A stretch of 64,000 bases of DNA from Septoria linicola (Eukaryota > Ascomycota > Dothideomycetes > Mycosphaerellales > Mycosphaerellaceae): contig CP099423.1 of assembly GCA_024114885.1 (NCBI GenBank), forward strand, positions 1,116,001-1,180,000, written 5' to 3'. Below the pieces are notes generated by a model, which was not told where the DNA came from, did no database searches, and saw only the letters and a list, made by a program, of their open reading frames with translations. Below are positions 46,423-56,044 of the stretch, in pieces. Each line of letters starts with the position of its first letter. Within the stretch, counting starts at the first letter, position 1. A program made the translations under genes and the position numbers.

Positions 46423-46838
46423 TGCCGTGCTTCATCTCGCTGCACTTCGGCCAATGGAGTGGATTTCTGCTGCCGACATGGACGCCTTCTGCCTTGTCTG
46501 CCTCGTACCCGAGTCTTTGCTGCTCCCTTGCGACGACGACGAGTCGACGACACCGCTCCTCCAAGCCTTCTCTTCGGCCGCCAAACAAACCTTCCAACTT
46601 CCACTTACCACAACATGAACTACAAACATCCACGCATACTGAGTCATACAATAATAAGCATATGAGCAGTACAAGTTGTGAAGCATGTGCAAGCAAACGA
46701 CAAATCTCCAAGGCTTTTGTATATCTGCGACGCAGCTGGCTTGCTCGCTGGCTTTCAACCGACAGACATGCATGTGTGCATTCTGTTCCGTTCTATTCAT
46801 TCCAACATCACTTCATAGATCTAGCCCACCAGCTTATA
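46423..46838. other. Intergenic region
   Basis: This 416-bp region lies between two minus-strand genes and should contain the SAS4-type promoter and the 3' UTR of the Gly-rich gene. Open frames crossing it are extensions of antisense frames with no recognisable motifs. Confidence 0.35.
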
Positions 46839-47894
46839 CTACTTCATGAACTTGCTGGCCATGTTCATCAGCCCACCAAGACCACCGCCACCACCGGACG
46901 AGCCACCAGAGCCACCCATTTCGCTCTTCATGTACATTTTCAATGCCATCTTGGCCGCGCTCTCAACAGCGCTCTGCTTGTCTCCGCTCTGGACATTGCC
47001 TTGCTGCTTCTGTTGATCGAAGAGCTTGGCAGCCTGTCCCATGGCCATACCAATAAATGCATTCTGACCACCTCCTGAAGATCCTTGGGACGAGCCTCCA
47101 GATTGGAACATCTTCAAGGCCTGCATAGCCGCGGCGCCTCCAATACCGCCCGATGTGGCCTGACTACCAGACCCTCCAGAGTTGTTGCCGTAGTACTGCT
47201 GATGCTGCCGGACGGCATCTTCCTCATCAATGTCTTCGTTCTGGATCTTGTGCTTGTTCCCAGAAAGCGCTCCGAGGACACTGCTGAATATGTTCGAATC
47301 GCCACTGTCGCCAGCATGTTGACGAGCCTCATGCTCAGCTCCGGAGAAGTCATCTGACGATCCTCCATACGCTCCACCGCCACCATATGAAGTGCCGCTG
47401 GATTGGCCATGTCCTTGGCCGTAGCGTTGACCCTCGGAATAGCTTCCCTCCTGGCGGCCATGGTCTGATTGATGGCCAAGGCTTTGCTCTTGCCTGCCAC
47501 CGCCGTATGAGTCATTGCCATAGCCACCTTGCTCCTGGCCGCCTTCCTGTCTTCCTCCGCCATAGGAGTCATCTTGACGTCCTCCGTATCCTCCATCGCC
47601 ACGGCCTTCTTGTCTTCCTTCATTGCGGCCGCCACCGTAGCCTTCTTGGCGACCTCCAGAGCTGTACTCGTCGCGACCTCCTGAACCATACTCATCACGA
47701 CCGCCAGAGTTGTAGTCTTGACGTCCGCCTCCACCGCCATACGAGTCCTGCTGACGTCCGCCATAGCCCCCTTCATCTTGTCTGCCTCCTTGCCTTCCAT
47801 AGTCATCATTCTGACGACGATCGCCTCCACGGCCATAATCATCACCGCCGCCGCCGCCGCCGCCGCCGCCGGAATAGTAGTCGTTGGATGACAT
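46839..47894 (-). CDS. Gly-rich intrinsically disordered protein with conserved C-terminal domain
   Basis: In this 351-aa protein the first 185 residues are a low-complexity Gly/Asp/Arg/Tyr/Gln region, starting with a nine-Gly run and continuing in GGRQD, GYGG and DSYGG units. This composition resembles RNA-binding or phase-separating proteins, though no RNA-binding fold is present. The C-terminal half has a helical region: SNIFSSVLGALSGNKHKIQ, then DEEDAVRQHQQYYG, AAAMQALKMF, AIGMAMGQAAKLFD-like and AAKMALKMYMK. It resembles fungal proteins sometimes annotated as beta-flanking protein; my recall of that name is weak. The start is at the first ATG before the Gly run. Confidence 0.65.
   Translation of the reverse strand: MSSNDYYSGGGGGGGGGDDYGRGGDRRQNDDYGRQGGRQDEGGYGGRQQDSYGGGGGRQDYNSGGRDEYGSGGRDEYSSGGRQEGYGGGRNEGRQEGRGDGGYGGRQDDSYGGGRQEGGQEQGGYGNDSYGGGRQEQSLGHQSDHGRQEGSYSEGQRYGQGHGQSSGTSYGGGGAYGGSSDDFSGAEHEARQHAGDSGDSNIFSSVLGALSGNKHKIQNEDIDEEDAVRQHQQYYGNNSGGSGSQATSGGIGGAAAMQALKMFQSGGSSQGSSGGGQNAFIGMAMGQAAKLFDQQKQQGNVQSGDKQSAVESAAKMALKMYMKSEMGGSGGSSGGGGGLGGLMNMASKFMK
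47845..47871. repeat. GCC trinucleotide tract (poly-Gly)
   Basis: Nine GCC/GCC-like triplets encode the N-terminal poly-Gly of the minus-strand Gly-rich protein. Confidence 0.8.
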
Positions 47895-48299
47895 GTTGCC
47901 TAGGAGGAAGCTGTTAGCAATTTGTTCCAGACAGACAGGCTCAAAGCTGCTCGACTCACTATTGCCCTGCTTGCTGTGTTTCGCTTGATACTGTTCGTTG
48001 TCAATTGCTTACAATCAAAGCTTCAATTGGCAAGATTCTCGGATTCCAAGGTCAGCTCATCAATGTACACATCAGCTCCCAGCACATGGAAGTGTTTCAG
48101 GCTAGTCTACGTCAGCGAGGGGCCAGTGGGGCAGGAAGTCGCGTCCCACGCGAAGCACTCACACCTCACCACACTTACCCTGTGACATATCGCAATCAAG
48201 GAAACAAGGCAGGCAGGGTAGCACAACAGGAAAAACTGAACAGCAGATAGCATCACACCTACATAGCAATCTGATCATCTAGCTTTATGACCACGACAG
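47895..48299. other. Divergent intergenic region
   Basis: This 405-bp region lies between the Gly-rich gene (-) and the ORF at 48,300 (+). It is a probable shared upstream region. No defined site is recognised. Confidence 0.4.
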
Positions 48300-48551
48300 A
48301 TGTCATCGAAAGATCCTACCAAACAAGAACCTGAATCCTCTCCTTGTATCTCATCAACGACAGCTCAAATCCACAAACGCAAGATTCTAGTCACAAACCT
48401 CAAAAACACAGCTCAGCTCAAAGGCATATCTCTCGACGAGATCGTCTGTAACCTCGAGAAACAGGCCCGCGACTATCGCCGAGCTCTCACAGCATATCAA
48501 AACGAACAAGAACAACGATATCCGAGAATACCCATCCGATCCCGCGCATAG
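48300..48551 (+). CDS. Hypothetical ORF ending at an in-frame TAG
   Basis: The 83-aa frame starts CAGATGTCA. It is polar, with a short helical stretch (IHKRKILVTNLKNTAQLKG, then DEIVCNLEKQARDYRRALTA). The same frame stays open past the TAG (48,549-48,551) to about 48,845, and that extension is protein-like, with RLPSYSEAIATRN near 48,685-48,725. The TAG could be a true stop, a nonsense mutation, or removed by an intron ending at CATAG. I recognise no family. The extension overlaps the next gene's first exon in a different frame. Confidence 0.4.
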   Translation: MSSKDPTKQEPESSPCISSTTAQIHKRKILVTNLKNTAQLKGISLDEIVCNLEKQARDYRRALTAYQNEQEQRYPRIPIRSRA

Positions 48552-48756
48552 TCTGCATCTGCACGTCACAGCGTATCATCCGCAGCGAATCCTTTTCCTC
48601 CTCAATCGTACAATAATCTAACACGCGGCATCGACCCCATCGTCGTAGCGACCGGACGCGCACTCGAGTATCCGCAGAGTGATCGCTTGCCTTCGTATAG
48701 CGAAGCTATTGCCACAAGGAATACCTCACCTGCATCCACAAGCACAGTTACCGACA

Positions 48757-49169
48757 ATGCCAAGCCCAACCATCATCGCAGCAACGATCCTCGTCCTAGT
48801 AGCCGTCTTCGCAGGCTACATCTACGTCGTCGGTCTCCCACCTGAGTTGAAACGGGATTTGGAGAGGAAGGCGCTTAGGACGATGGGGGAGGTATGTTCG
48901 CCAATCATTCCCTTGCCTCGATCTCGTCTCCTTTTGTTTTTCTATGAGATATACGTTACTGACAGAGAGAATGTGAGCAGAACAAAGCATCGTACATGTT
49001 CAAGAGCCAACTGGACAGTATCCCCGATGGACCTGGAGGTAGTTCGCAGGAGTTGAAGGATGTGAAGAAGGGGTTGGGGGACGTGGGAGGCTCGGTGTTG
49101 CAGAATCCGTTGGGAGAGACGGTGGGCGAGACGGGAGATGAGGCGACGAGGCCGTTGACTGGTCGTTGA
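48757..49169 (+). CDS. Small single-pass membrane protein
   Basis: Exons 48,757-48,891 and 48,981-49,169 are joined over an 89-bp intron (GTATGT...GAGCAG), giving 107 residues. A single hydrophobic segment (about residues 5-27, IIAATILVLVAVFAGYIYVV) near the N-terminus would anchor it in a membrane, with a charged tail (PPELKRDLERKALRTMGE) on the other side. The C-terminus is Gly/Asp-rich. I recognise no family. The ATG context (CGACAATGCC) and clean splice signals support the model. Confidence 0.6.
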
Positions 49170-49358
49170 AGACAGTCGAAGTGATGTGTGAATCGGCTTG
49201 GTATAAATGAGATAGGGGCTTGATGCGAGCACATGGCGATGACGACCGGAAACGAACATAGATCTGGCTTCCTTGTAACAGAGCGTGGCGTTGTGCGTAC
49301 ATCGTAGTCCTCGGGTATCAAATGCTTTCTACGTTAGACTCGTAATCATACTCATACC

Positions 49359-50972
49359 TCAATTCCCATCTCCAGCCCTACCTCTGACTTTCATCCAACC
49401 ACTACTCTGCTTCTTCTGCTTGGAAGACTCTGCGGCAGATGAGCTCCTCTCCTCCTCAGCTCCATCATGCGCTGCAACAGTCATGACGCTCATAGCTGGA
49501 TGTCGAGACTCAAAAGGCCGTCTCGATCCTCCAACCAGCACTGGCAGCTCGTCTTCTCGTTCTTCGTCCCACTCACGCTCCTCGAGCAGATCCCATTCAG
49601 CGCCCGAGATCTCAGCGAGGAGATGTGCGCGAAGCTTATCTGCTAGCCGTGTCGATGATGCTAACCGCCAATGATTCATGAAGTCGCCGCCTTCGGGTCC
49701 AGCCAGGTTGTGCTCCGTGGAGTTGTGTGAGAAGACGCCAAAGCGCGGCAGGTCAGGTTGTTGTGCGTCTCTTCCGGAGACCACAGTGACTCGGCTTGAA
49801 GTGCCAGTCGTCTGTCGATCAAGTGTTGGCCGAGCTTGCGATCTGCGGTGCTGAGTGAGGAGAAGCCGGTACAGATTCTTGCCAATGGCACAGATGTCGT
49901 CGAAGTTATTGATCCCATCCACGCCCTGTGACTTACACAGCCAGGCGACGTTGTATGCCAGTAAGCTCACGCCTTCAATGTAGAGACCATATGATTTAGG
50001 GTCCTCTTTCGCCAGTTGGGCTAAGGGCTTCTCGAGCCACAGTGGGCGTGGGCGCGGCAGGTTCTGATCGATGATGCGCGATGCGGCAGGGCTGGAAGAT
50101 TGGCTCGAAGATAAGCCAGGAAAGGCAACATCGCTATACTTGTAGCTGGACTTCTCCGGCATGATTGCAGCACGAGGGAACCTCTCATGAGGTAGCAGAA
50201 TCTCTCCTGGCAGTCGAATACCAAGGTAGTACGCACAGAGATTGAGCAGACGAGCTACGTTGTCGAACGTCTCCGAGACAAGATCGTGCGGCTCAGCGAC
50301 GGTCCTACCGCCGACCAAGGGTGCCTTGGCTTGAGCCTGTGTCTTGACATTGAGTTGTCGCAAGTCTGGCACGATGATACCGCCCAGAACATACTCGGAC
50401 CTCCCGTTCGGGCCTTTACGTCGTTGGAAGTCCATTGCAAGAGCTGCTTCTCGGCATAGAAGAAGTCGTGCATCGACAATTCTACCACGGACCTTTTCAA
50501 GTCTCTGAGCGGCTTTCTTGGTGACTGTAAGGACAGGCTCTGTTGCCCGAGACCTGCTCTTCTCAATTTCCGCGGATTCAGCTGCCAATCTTTGACGTCG
50601 AGCTTCAGATGCCTGTTTCTGCGCTGCGATATACTCCCTGTACTTCTCCAACTCTTTCTTCAACTCTTCAGCCTTGTCTACAATACTGCTGACTCGAAGT
50701 TCAGCTGCCTGCGACTCCGCTCGTGACTGGTCCAGACTGTGCTTCCTCATACCAGTAGTAATGGCGTCGAGATCGGCATCTTGCGGCAATGCTGCCAACA
50801 CTCCATCATTGCCAGGCCTGACGACTGCCTCTGCCTGGGCATGGTGCTTTTCCTTATCGAGTAACGCTGTCGCCTGCCGGAAGCGTGGACCATACAATAT
50901 CGCTTGGGCGCATCCAGAACACAGGAGTTTACGCCGACCGCCCAGTGCTTGTGAGCATATGTCACAGTCCAT
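49359..50972 (-). CDS. ATG14: ATG14-like autophagy PI3-kinase subunit
   Basis: This 537-aa single exon belongs to the UVRAG/Atg14 family, which targets the Vps34 phosphatidylinositol 3-kinase complex. The N-terminus has two CxxC pairs (CDIC at 3-6 and CSGC at 18-21), the cysteine repeats typical of Atg14. A long coiled coil follows (about 70-170: AEELKKELEKYREYIAAQKQ and similar). The family core is at about 180-290 and later LYIEGVSLLAYNVAWLCKSQG near 330-350. A basic/Ser-rich C-terminus ends the protein. The CxxC pairs argue for Atg14 over Vps38/UVRAG, but both share the core. It is divergent from the gene at 51,320 with 347 bp between. Confidence 0.72.
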   Translation of the reverse strand: MDCDICSQALGGRRKLLCSGCAQAILYGPRFRQATALLDKEKHHAQAEAVVRPGNDGVLAALPQDADLDAITTGMRKHSLDQSRAESQAAELRVSSIVDKAEELKKELEKYREYIAAQKQASEARRQRLAAESAEIEKSRSRATEPVLTVTKKAAQRLEKVRGRIVDARLLLCREAALAMDFQRRKGPNGRSEYVLGGIIVPDLRQLNVKTQAQAKAPLVGGRTVAEPHDLVSETFDNVARLLNLCAYYLGIRLPGEILLPHERFPRAAIMPEKSSYKYSDVAFPGLSSSQSSSPAASRIIDQNLPRPRPLWLEKPLAQLAKEDPKSYGLYIEGVSLLAYNVAWLCKSQGVDGINNFDDICAIGKNLYRLLLTQHRRSQARPTLDRQTTGTSSRVTVVSGRDAQQPDLPRFGVFSHNSTEHNLAGPEGGDFMNHWRLASSTRLADKLRAHLLAEISGAEWDLLEEREWDEEREDELPVLVGGSRRPFESRHPAMSVMTVAAHDGAEEERSSSAAESSKQKKQSSGWMKVRGRAGDGN

Positions 50973-51319
50973 GTCGTCAAGTTCCGCCTACTACAGCCGC
51001 TTCTATTCTGTCAAGGAATAGCGGAAAGTGGTGTCTGATCATGGTGATGACCTTTTGCTGTCACGAAGACTTTGCCGTGAAGAGTGCGTTCTACAACATC
51101 GACATGATACTTGAAGATTCTTGTCGCAAGGAAGAATGTTTGAGGGACACACGGGAGACTTACGTGAAGGTCACCAGCAAGGATGTCGAGGGATCGCCGC
51201 TTCCCGCGTGATCGCGCGCGAATGTGGATCACGTCACGCGTTCCTTCCACGCGCCGAGCTTTCTCTAACGTTAGGCTCTGCCTTGGCTGTTCACGACACA
51301 ACATTACCAAGATGGCACT
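50973..51319. promoter_or_regulatory. Divergent upstream region of the ATG14-like gene and the 51,320 gene
   Basis: This 347-bp region lies between two start codons facing away from each other and probably carries both promoters. No specific factor site is claimed. Confidence 0.4.
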
Positions 51320-52376
51320 ATGTCGACGGAGCCAGTGACCAGCGAGACTTCTACTTCACAGAACATCGTGAAGGCAGATCGTGGCCCACCGCCATCATCA
51401 GATCTGTCTGATCTCACCACTGTGCCAAGTTCTCCGCCCTGGGCTGCATTCGAACAAATGGCACGAAGCAAGGGCGATCTCCCATCAGGAATCGCGATGC
51501 CACCGCCGAGCACAAAGCGTGATACTTCTGCAAAGGGCACCGCCACTTCTCGCAAGCGTGCTCATGAAGACGCAGAAGATGAGGGCTATGAGGCCGACGA
51601 GTCACAGAATGTCAGAGCCGCTCCCGCTCAACTATCTACTCGTGGCAAGAAGCGTGGCAACAGCAACGACTCTTCTGTGACTAGTTTGAGAGACTCACAT
51701 GCAGAAGATCTTGCAGAGCAGCCGCACACTGTAGAGACGCCATCTCAGCAAGTGCCTCCTTCCGGCCAAGGCGCCAATGTCGCGCAAACGCAACAAGGCA
51801 AGTCATCCGAAGTCCAAGGCACTGCAGAGTCAGCTCTAGCAGACCCACACAACGGCGAAGGTGAAGAAGACAATGCATCTGAGCACGGCTCAGAGACTTC
51901 CGACCAGTCCTCAGACCTCGTTCCAGAAGAGCAGCTGGAATATTTCGACTGGGAGAACCTAACGCGTCGCTACCATGATAAGATGCAAGAGCTGGGCCAC
52001 CAAGAGGAAGCCATCATGTTCGAGTTCAACAAGCTCATGGATGTGAGTTTGGACATTGATTCGTCCCCCAGTACAGTACTAAGCGTAGGTCTAGTATTTC
52101 GGCGTCTGGGCCATGGTTGGCGGCACTAAAGATGTGAATCGCAGCTTCAAGAGGTAATTGCAGAACATCAGCTGGCTTGTCCCCAATCTGCTGACACTTG
52201 CTGCAGACTTAAAACGCAGTCTGCTTTGGTACAGAACGAGGAGCGCCAGCTTGAACAGAAGCGCCAGCATTGTCAGTGTTCTGCCCGAACCTTACCGTAT
52301 GCCGCTAACATCTGCTGCAGATATCCAAGTTGTCAACGCTTTCAAGAGTGCGTTGGAACTTTTACGCAATCAATGA
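51320..52376 (+). CDS. Hypothetical acidic protein with C-terminal coiled coil
   Basis: Four exons (51,320-52,042; 52,095-52,153; 52,207-52,271; 52,321-52,376) join in frame over introns of 52, 53 and 49 bp with GT...AG ends, giving 300 residues. The first 200 residues are disordered, Ser/Gln/acidic, with a basic patch (STKRDTS, SRKRAHED). The C-terminal 90 residues look folded and helical: YFDWENLTRRYHDKMQEL, EEAIMFEFNKLMD, YFGVWAMVGG, then EERQLEQKRQHY. I do not recognise a named family; it looks like a conserved ascomycete protein of unknown role. Confidence 0.7.
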
Positions 52377-53096
52377 ATGGTTGGTGACCTTCTCTTTAGC
52401 TGTCGGCGTTCTTCTTGACAAGCCTAACTGGCACCAGAACATTGTTCCGAACCGTCGTCGGCTGTCTGGTATGCGACTGTCGCTCGAGAAGAACAACTCA
52501 GCGCAGACCCAGTACAAGAAAGATCCATCGGCGCCTGTCATTGGGCTCGAAGAATGGCCCATCTCCACCGTCAATGATGTCGACATGGCCAGATATCATG
52601 TCCCAGACTTCCACGCATCTCGTTGCGTGATCTTATGAGGAGGATCACCGGTGATTCGCACTTGCTTCGATGTTTACCTGCATGATACCCATTTGCTTTA
52701 AGGATGTATGTTACGAATGTAGCGCACGGATAGATGCAATTTTGCATGAGTTTTGCCCTGGATGTTGTGGTTAGCAAGTCATACCGTATCAATACATGTT
52801 GTATGCCGTCGTCTTCTGTTATATCGACTGATCAGCACACTCCGCTCTCATCGGGCCAAAGCACTGAGGTTTCGCAGCGTGTAATTGCTAGTGCGAAACA
52901 CAAGACGACAATGTGATTATAGCTTTGGTGTTAGAACGACGACAAGATTCGTTGCCCACGAATACCTTCATCCCATGCCTAACTTCTTAGCCCCGGGTAC
53001 TCTCCGAGCATCACGTGCTGACGAACTTCTCACTCTCGCTACTGAGCAGTTTCGCGACAAGCACGCCCTAAAGCACTACACACCACATCGCCCATC
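52377..53096. other. Intergenic region
   Basis: This 720-bp region follows a stop codon. An open frame at 52,330-52,638 ends Cys-Val-Ile-Leu, which resembles a CaaX box, but it overlaps the last exon of the previous gene in another frame and lacks an ATG start. I see no convincing gene. Confidence 0.4.
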
Positions 53097-53526
53097 ATGC
53101 CTCAAGCACAGCCAGAACTCAAGAAGGTGAGTCTGTCCCCACGCTACTACAGGATGCTGCACGAAATCCACCTTGCAAATGTCCACCATAAATTTCACGA
53201 CCACGAATGCGCCAGAAGACCAGAAAGGCTGATTATTACTCTAGTACCTTGACAAGCGCGTCGAAGTGCAACTCAACGGCTCGCGAAAAGTTATGGGAAC
53301 GCTCAGAGGATACGATGTAAGCGCACCGATAAGTACTTTGCGCGATAGCAGCTGATGTGGTGGAACATAGGTCTTCTTGAACATTGTCCTCGACGAAGCG
53401 ACCGAAAGCAAATCAAACGGCGATAAAGTACGACTTGGCATGTGCGTGATTCGCGGCAACTCGGTGGTTATGATGGAGGCGCTTGACAGGATAGGTGGAG
53501 ATGATCGTGGTGGTCACAGAGGGTGA
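53097..53526 (+). CDS. Small nuclear ribonucleoprotein SmG
   Basis: Core spliceosomal Sm protein of the heptameric ring on U1, U2, U4 and U5 snRNAs. Exons 53,097-53,126, 53,245-53,316 and 53,371-53,526 (introns 118 and 54 bp) give 85 residues. The Sm1 motif is KRVEVQLNGSRKVMGTLRGYD followed by VFLNIVLDE. The Sm2 motif is MCVIRGNSVVMMEALDRI, whose IRGNSVVM is characteristic of SmG. The first exon encodes only ten residues (MPQAQPELKK). Length fits the family (about 76-90). Confidence 0.93.
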
Positions 53527-54792
53527 AGAAATGGAGAGGGAAGATTGGAATGATTATGATGCCCGAATACCACCAGGAAGTCATCGAAATTGGCGCCGCA
53601 CTGGAACACTGCCGCTTGCTGCCTGATTGGCATGAATGCGCCGCGTGGCAAGCACAAAGGCGCGAAAAGCTGGAGTAAGGCGTTCTGGCGCCAGATAGGA
53701 CTACGAATTTGAGGGTAAGCTACCCGTTATGATACCGTCTTTGAGCTTCTATTCACAATATGCAAGCATAGATTGCACTGATCGCAGAAAACACAGCCAT
53801 GCGCAGAGCAGAGGCCTTTTGGCAGTTCCAGGAACTCAAAGCAGCGCGATCATGGATGTGGCAGGTGTGCCTGCCGCTTCTGAGATGCCAGGAATGGTTC
53901 TTCCAGACAGTGTCGAGCACCACCTCCCCGAGACTGTGGGCTTCCCCAATCCTCCGCAGATACTCTCAGCGCACGATCCATGCCACAAGCAGTACCAAGA
54001 TCACCTTCCCCATGATTCCTCCACCGCTCAACCCTCTGGCTATATTCTGCTGTCCTTGCTCTCTGCTGGAGTCGCCATCGCATGCTGTATCGTCCATGTT
54101 CGGGTTTGCAGAGCACGATGCTTGCGATGATCAGCTGTTGCTTGAGTGCCAAATCATTTCCACTAACCTGAGCTTTCTGGCATATCTGATGTGCTTGACA
54201 GCGACGCTGACATTGTGGAATATGGGACCGACATTTTTCGAGCATGTGATCAATCCGCCGCTGCTGATGATACTTCGGTCGTCGCGGTATCTTGTCCTGC
54301 GTGAGAGTGGTAAATGAGCGTGAGCTGCGCCAATCTGACATCCATCGAATTGACAATCAGACAATGCACCTGCCATATCAGGACCACCGTTCAATCACAA
54401 ACACAGCAACGCACGAATCTTGCGTCACTCTATTCGAGGCATTGCCAACGGCTTTCGAGTCAGTCATTGCAATCATTGGAGCGGACCACGTTCCATTCGA
54501 AACAAGCTGGGATCTGTGAACAAGTTTCTTGGAATGTCAAACTCTAGCTGTCTATGGTCTGGCAAACCTCAGGCATTGTGAGTTGTGTATCACATTTCTG
54601 ATGTTGCGGTCTGCATAGTCGCCGTCTCGGTGTCTTGTCAATGATGCTGAGTGCCAAGCTAGTCTTGACCTCCGCCCAACGGTCTGCATGGAAGCTCGAG
54701 GATCACTCTAGTGATACAAGTATTGCTCTGCTCAGTATTTTCCCTTCTGGCTTAGGCCACCAGATGACAGTTCCTAGCAAAGCCTATTGCCC
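53527..54792. other. Region with no convincing gene
   Basis: This region is about 1.27 kb. Two overlapping plus-strand frames (53,729-54,130 and 53,799-54,317) and one antisense frame are open; the plus frames contain short hydrophobic stretches. None has a recognisable motif or consistent splice structure, so I do not call a gene. A weak small membrane-protein gene around 53,850-54,130 is possible. Confidence 0.3.
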
Positions 54793-55425
54793 TCAGTACT
54801 TCGGAAAGGCCTTCTCCCGCTTGTGCATCAAATCTACAAGGTCTCCAAGGGTACACTCGTCGCCTAGAGGACCCAGTTCGGAAGGAAGTGAATATGCATC
54901 ACAATAATCGAGACTAACACGATAGCCTTTGTATCCTGCCTTGATTTTCTGCCATGAGCCTTTGGAAGCGGTGGCAGGGCACAACGTGAACGCGAAGGTG
55001 AACACCATCGTCTCGTGTCCGCGGTGAACGTATGACCACGCGGCACGCCGTGGCCTGCAACCTATCGTTTCCAATGCTTTTCGAACTGACGTTGATGAGA
55101 ACCACGACTGGCCATGAGCTCGTCGTAGCCCGTGGCGCTGGAAGCAATCCTTCTGACCACATCCCGAACTGAAGCAGAACTCATGTGGCTTTGCTTCTAG
55201 CAGCTCGAGTCGCATGATGGTGCGCAGCTGCAGTGATCCGGCGATTGTGGCCTTGCACTTCTGATTGACGCGTTGGATGACAAAGAGCTTCTCCATCGTT
55301 AGATTCGCCAGAACGTTCTCGAGGAGCTCCGTAATGCCTAACACACGCTGTGCGGCGGAGAGCGGCGGCGGCTGGTTTGGCTGGCAGGTCGTTAGTAGAT
55401 GGTCCAGCAAGCAGCACTTGAGCAT
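54793..55425 (-). CDS. F-box-like domain protein
   Basis: This 210-aa frame carries an F-box-like motif at about residues 27-70: RVLGITELLENVLANL, MEKLFVIQRVNQKCKATI and SLQLRTIMRL. It resembles the form common in Dothideomycete F-box families (xxELLExILxxLPxxxLLxxQRVxxxWxxxI). F-box proteins recruit substrates to SCF ubiquitin ligases through Skp1. The region after the box has Cys-rich FCFSSGCGQKDC and no Leu-rich or WD repeats. The expected Pro in the box is replaced by Thr (NLTMEKL). The substrate is unknown. Confidence 0.7.
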   Translation of the reverse strand: MLKCCLLDHLLTTCQPNQPPPLSAAQRVLGITELLENVLANLTMEKLFVIQRVNQKCKATIAGSLQLRTIMRLELLEAKPHEFCFSSGCGQKDCFQRHGLRRAHGQSWFSSTSVRKALETIGCRPRRAAWSYVHRGHETMVFTFAFTLCPATASKGSWQKIKAGYKGYRVSLDYCDAYSLPSELGPLGDECTLGDLVDLMHKREKAFPKY

Positions 55426-56044
55426 CCTACCTAAAAGTAACAGGTCGAAGGTCAGCTTTGTCTCACTCGTGTCTCCGCGCAGCTGCTATATCGATCTGGA
55501 CAGGAAATGCCGCAGCATCGGCGTAACAGGCAGAGACGCTTGACAAGGATGGATGCCTTTGGGCGGTCGCTTTGCGTACCTGAACTGGTGCAGCCATAGC
55601 TTTCTCCAAGCTGATGGTCCGAATGTCTTGTGACTTCATGTTTCTTGAGTTAAGGTTGCGGGAGTGAGTCGACAAATAAGTCGCAAGTCTCCTGTATGTT
55701 GCTAGCGATCGAGCTGCATTAGCGCCAAGTGTCAGCTCATCTCGAGGTGCGCTCTCTTCACGCGCCAAAACCCTTCACTTGAACAGAGAAACACCGCAGA
55801 TCTGATAAGAATATTTCGTGCCACTACCAAGCTCATCAACAGCAACGCTAAACCCCAAGAATCTATCTCACCAACGCTTGAACGCAAGATAGCAACGCGC
55901 AAGGCAAGAAGTGGTAGTCCAAACAAAACACCAGAGTCCAAACCATGTCGTAACAGTCATTATGCCTTCGTGCCAGGCCATGTACAGTACACGGGCGAAC
56001 TCCCAATTCAAAAGGTTCCTGACCTATGCGGAAGTGAAAAGGTA
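55426..56044. other. Intergenic region
   Basis: This 619-bp region lies between two minus-strand genes. Minus-strand open frames at 55,463-55,768 and 55,732-55,941 have no motif; the first could belong to an upstream exon of the F-box gene, but splice support is weak. Confidence 0.35.

Noticed and set aside
52330..52638. 102-aa frame ending in a CaaX-like Cys-Val-Ile-Leu
   Set aside because: It starts without ATG and overlaps the last exon of the 51,320 gene in another frame; the four-residue ending is likely chance.
53729..54317. Overlapping plus-strand frames with hydrophobic stretches
   Set aside because: The two frames compete, no splice model unites them, and no family is recognisable. 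Left as unassigned.
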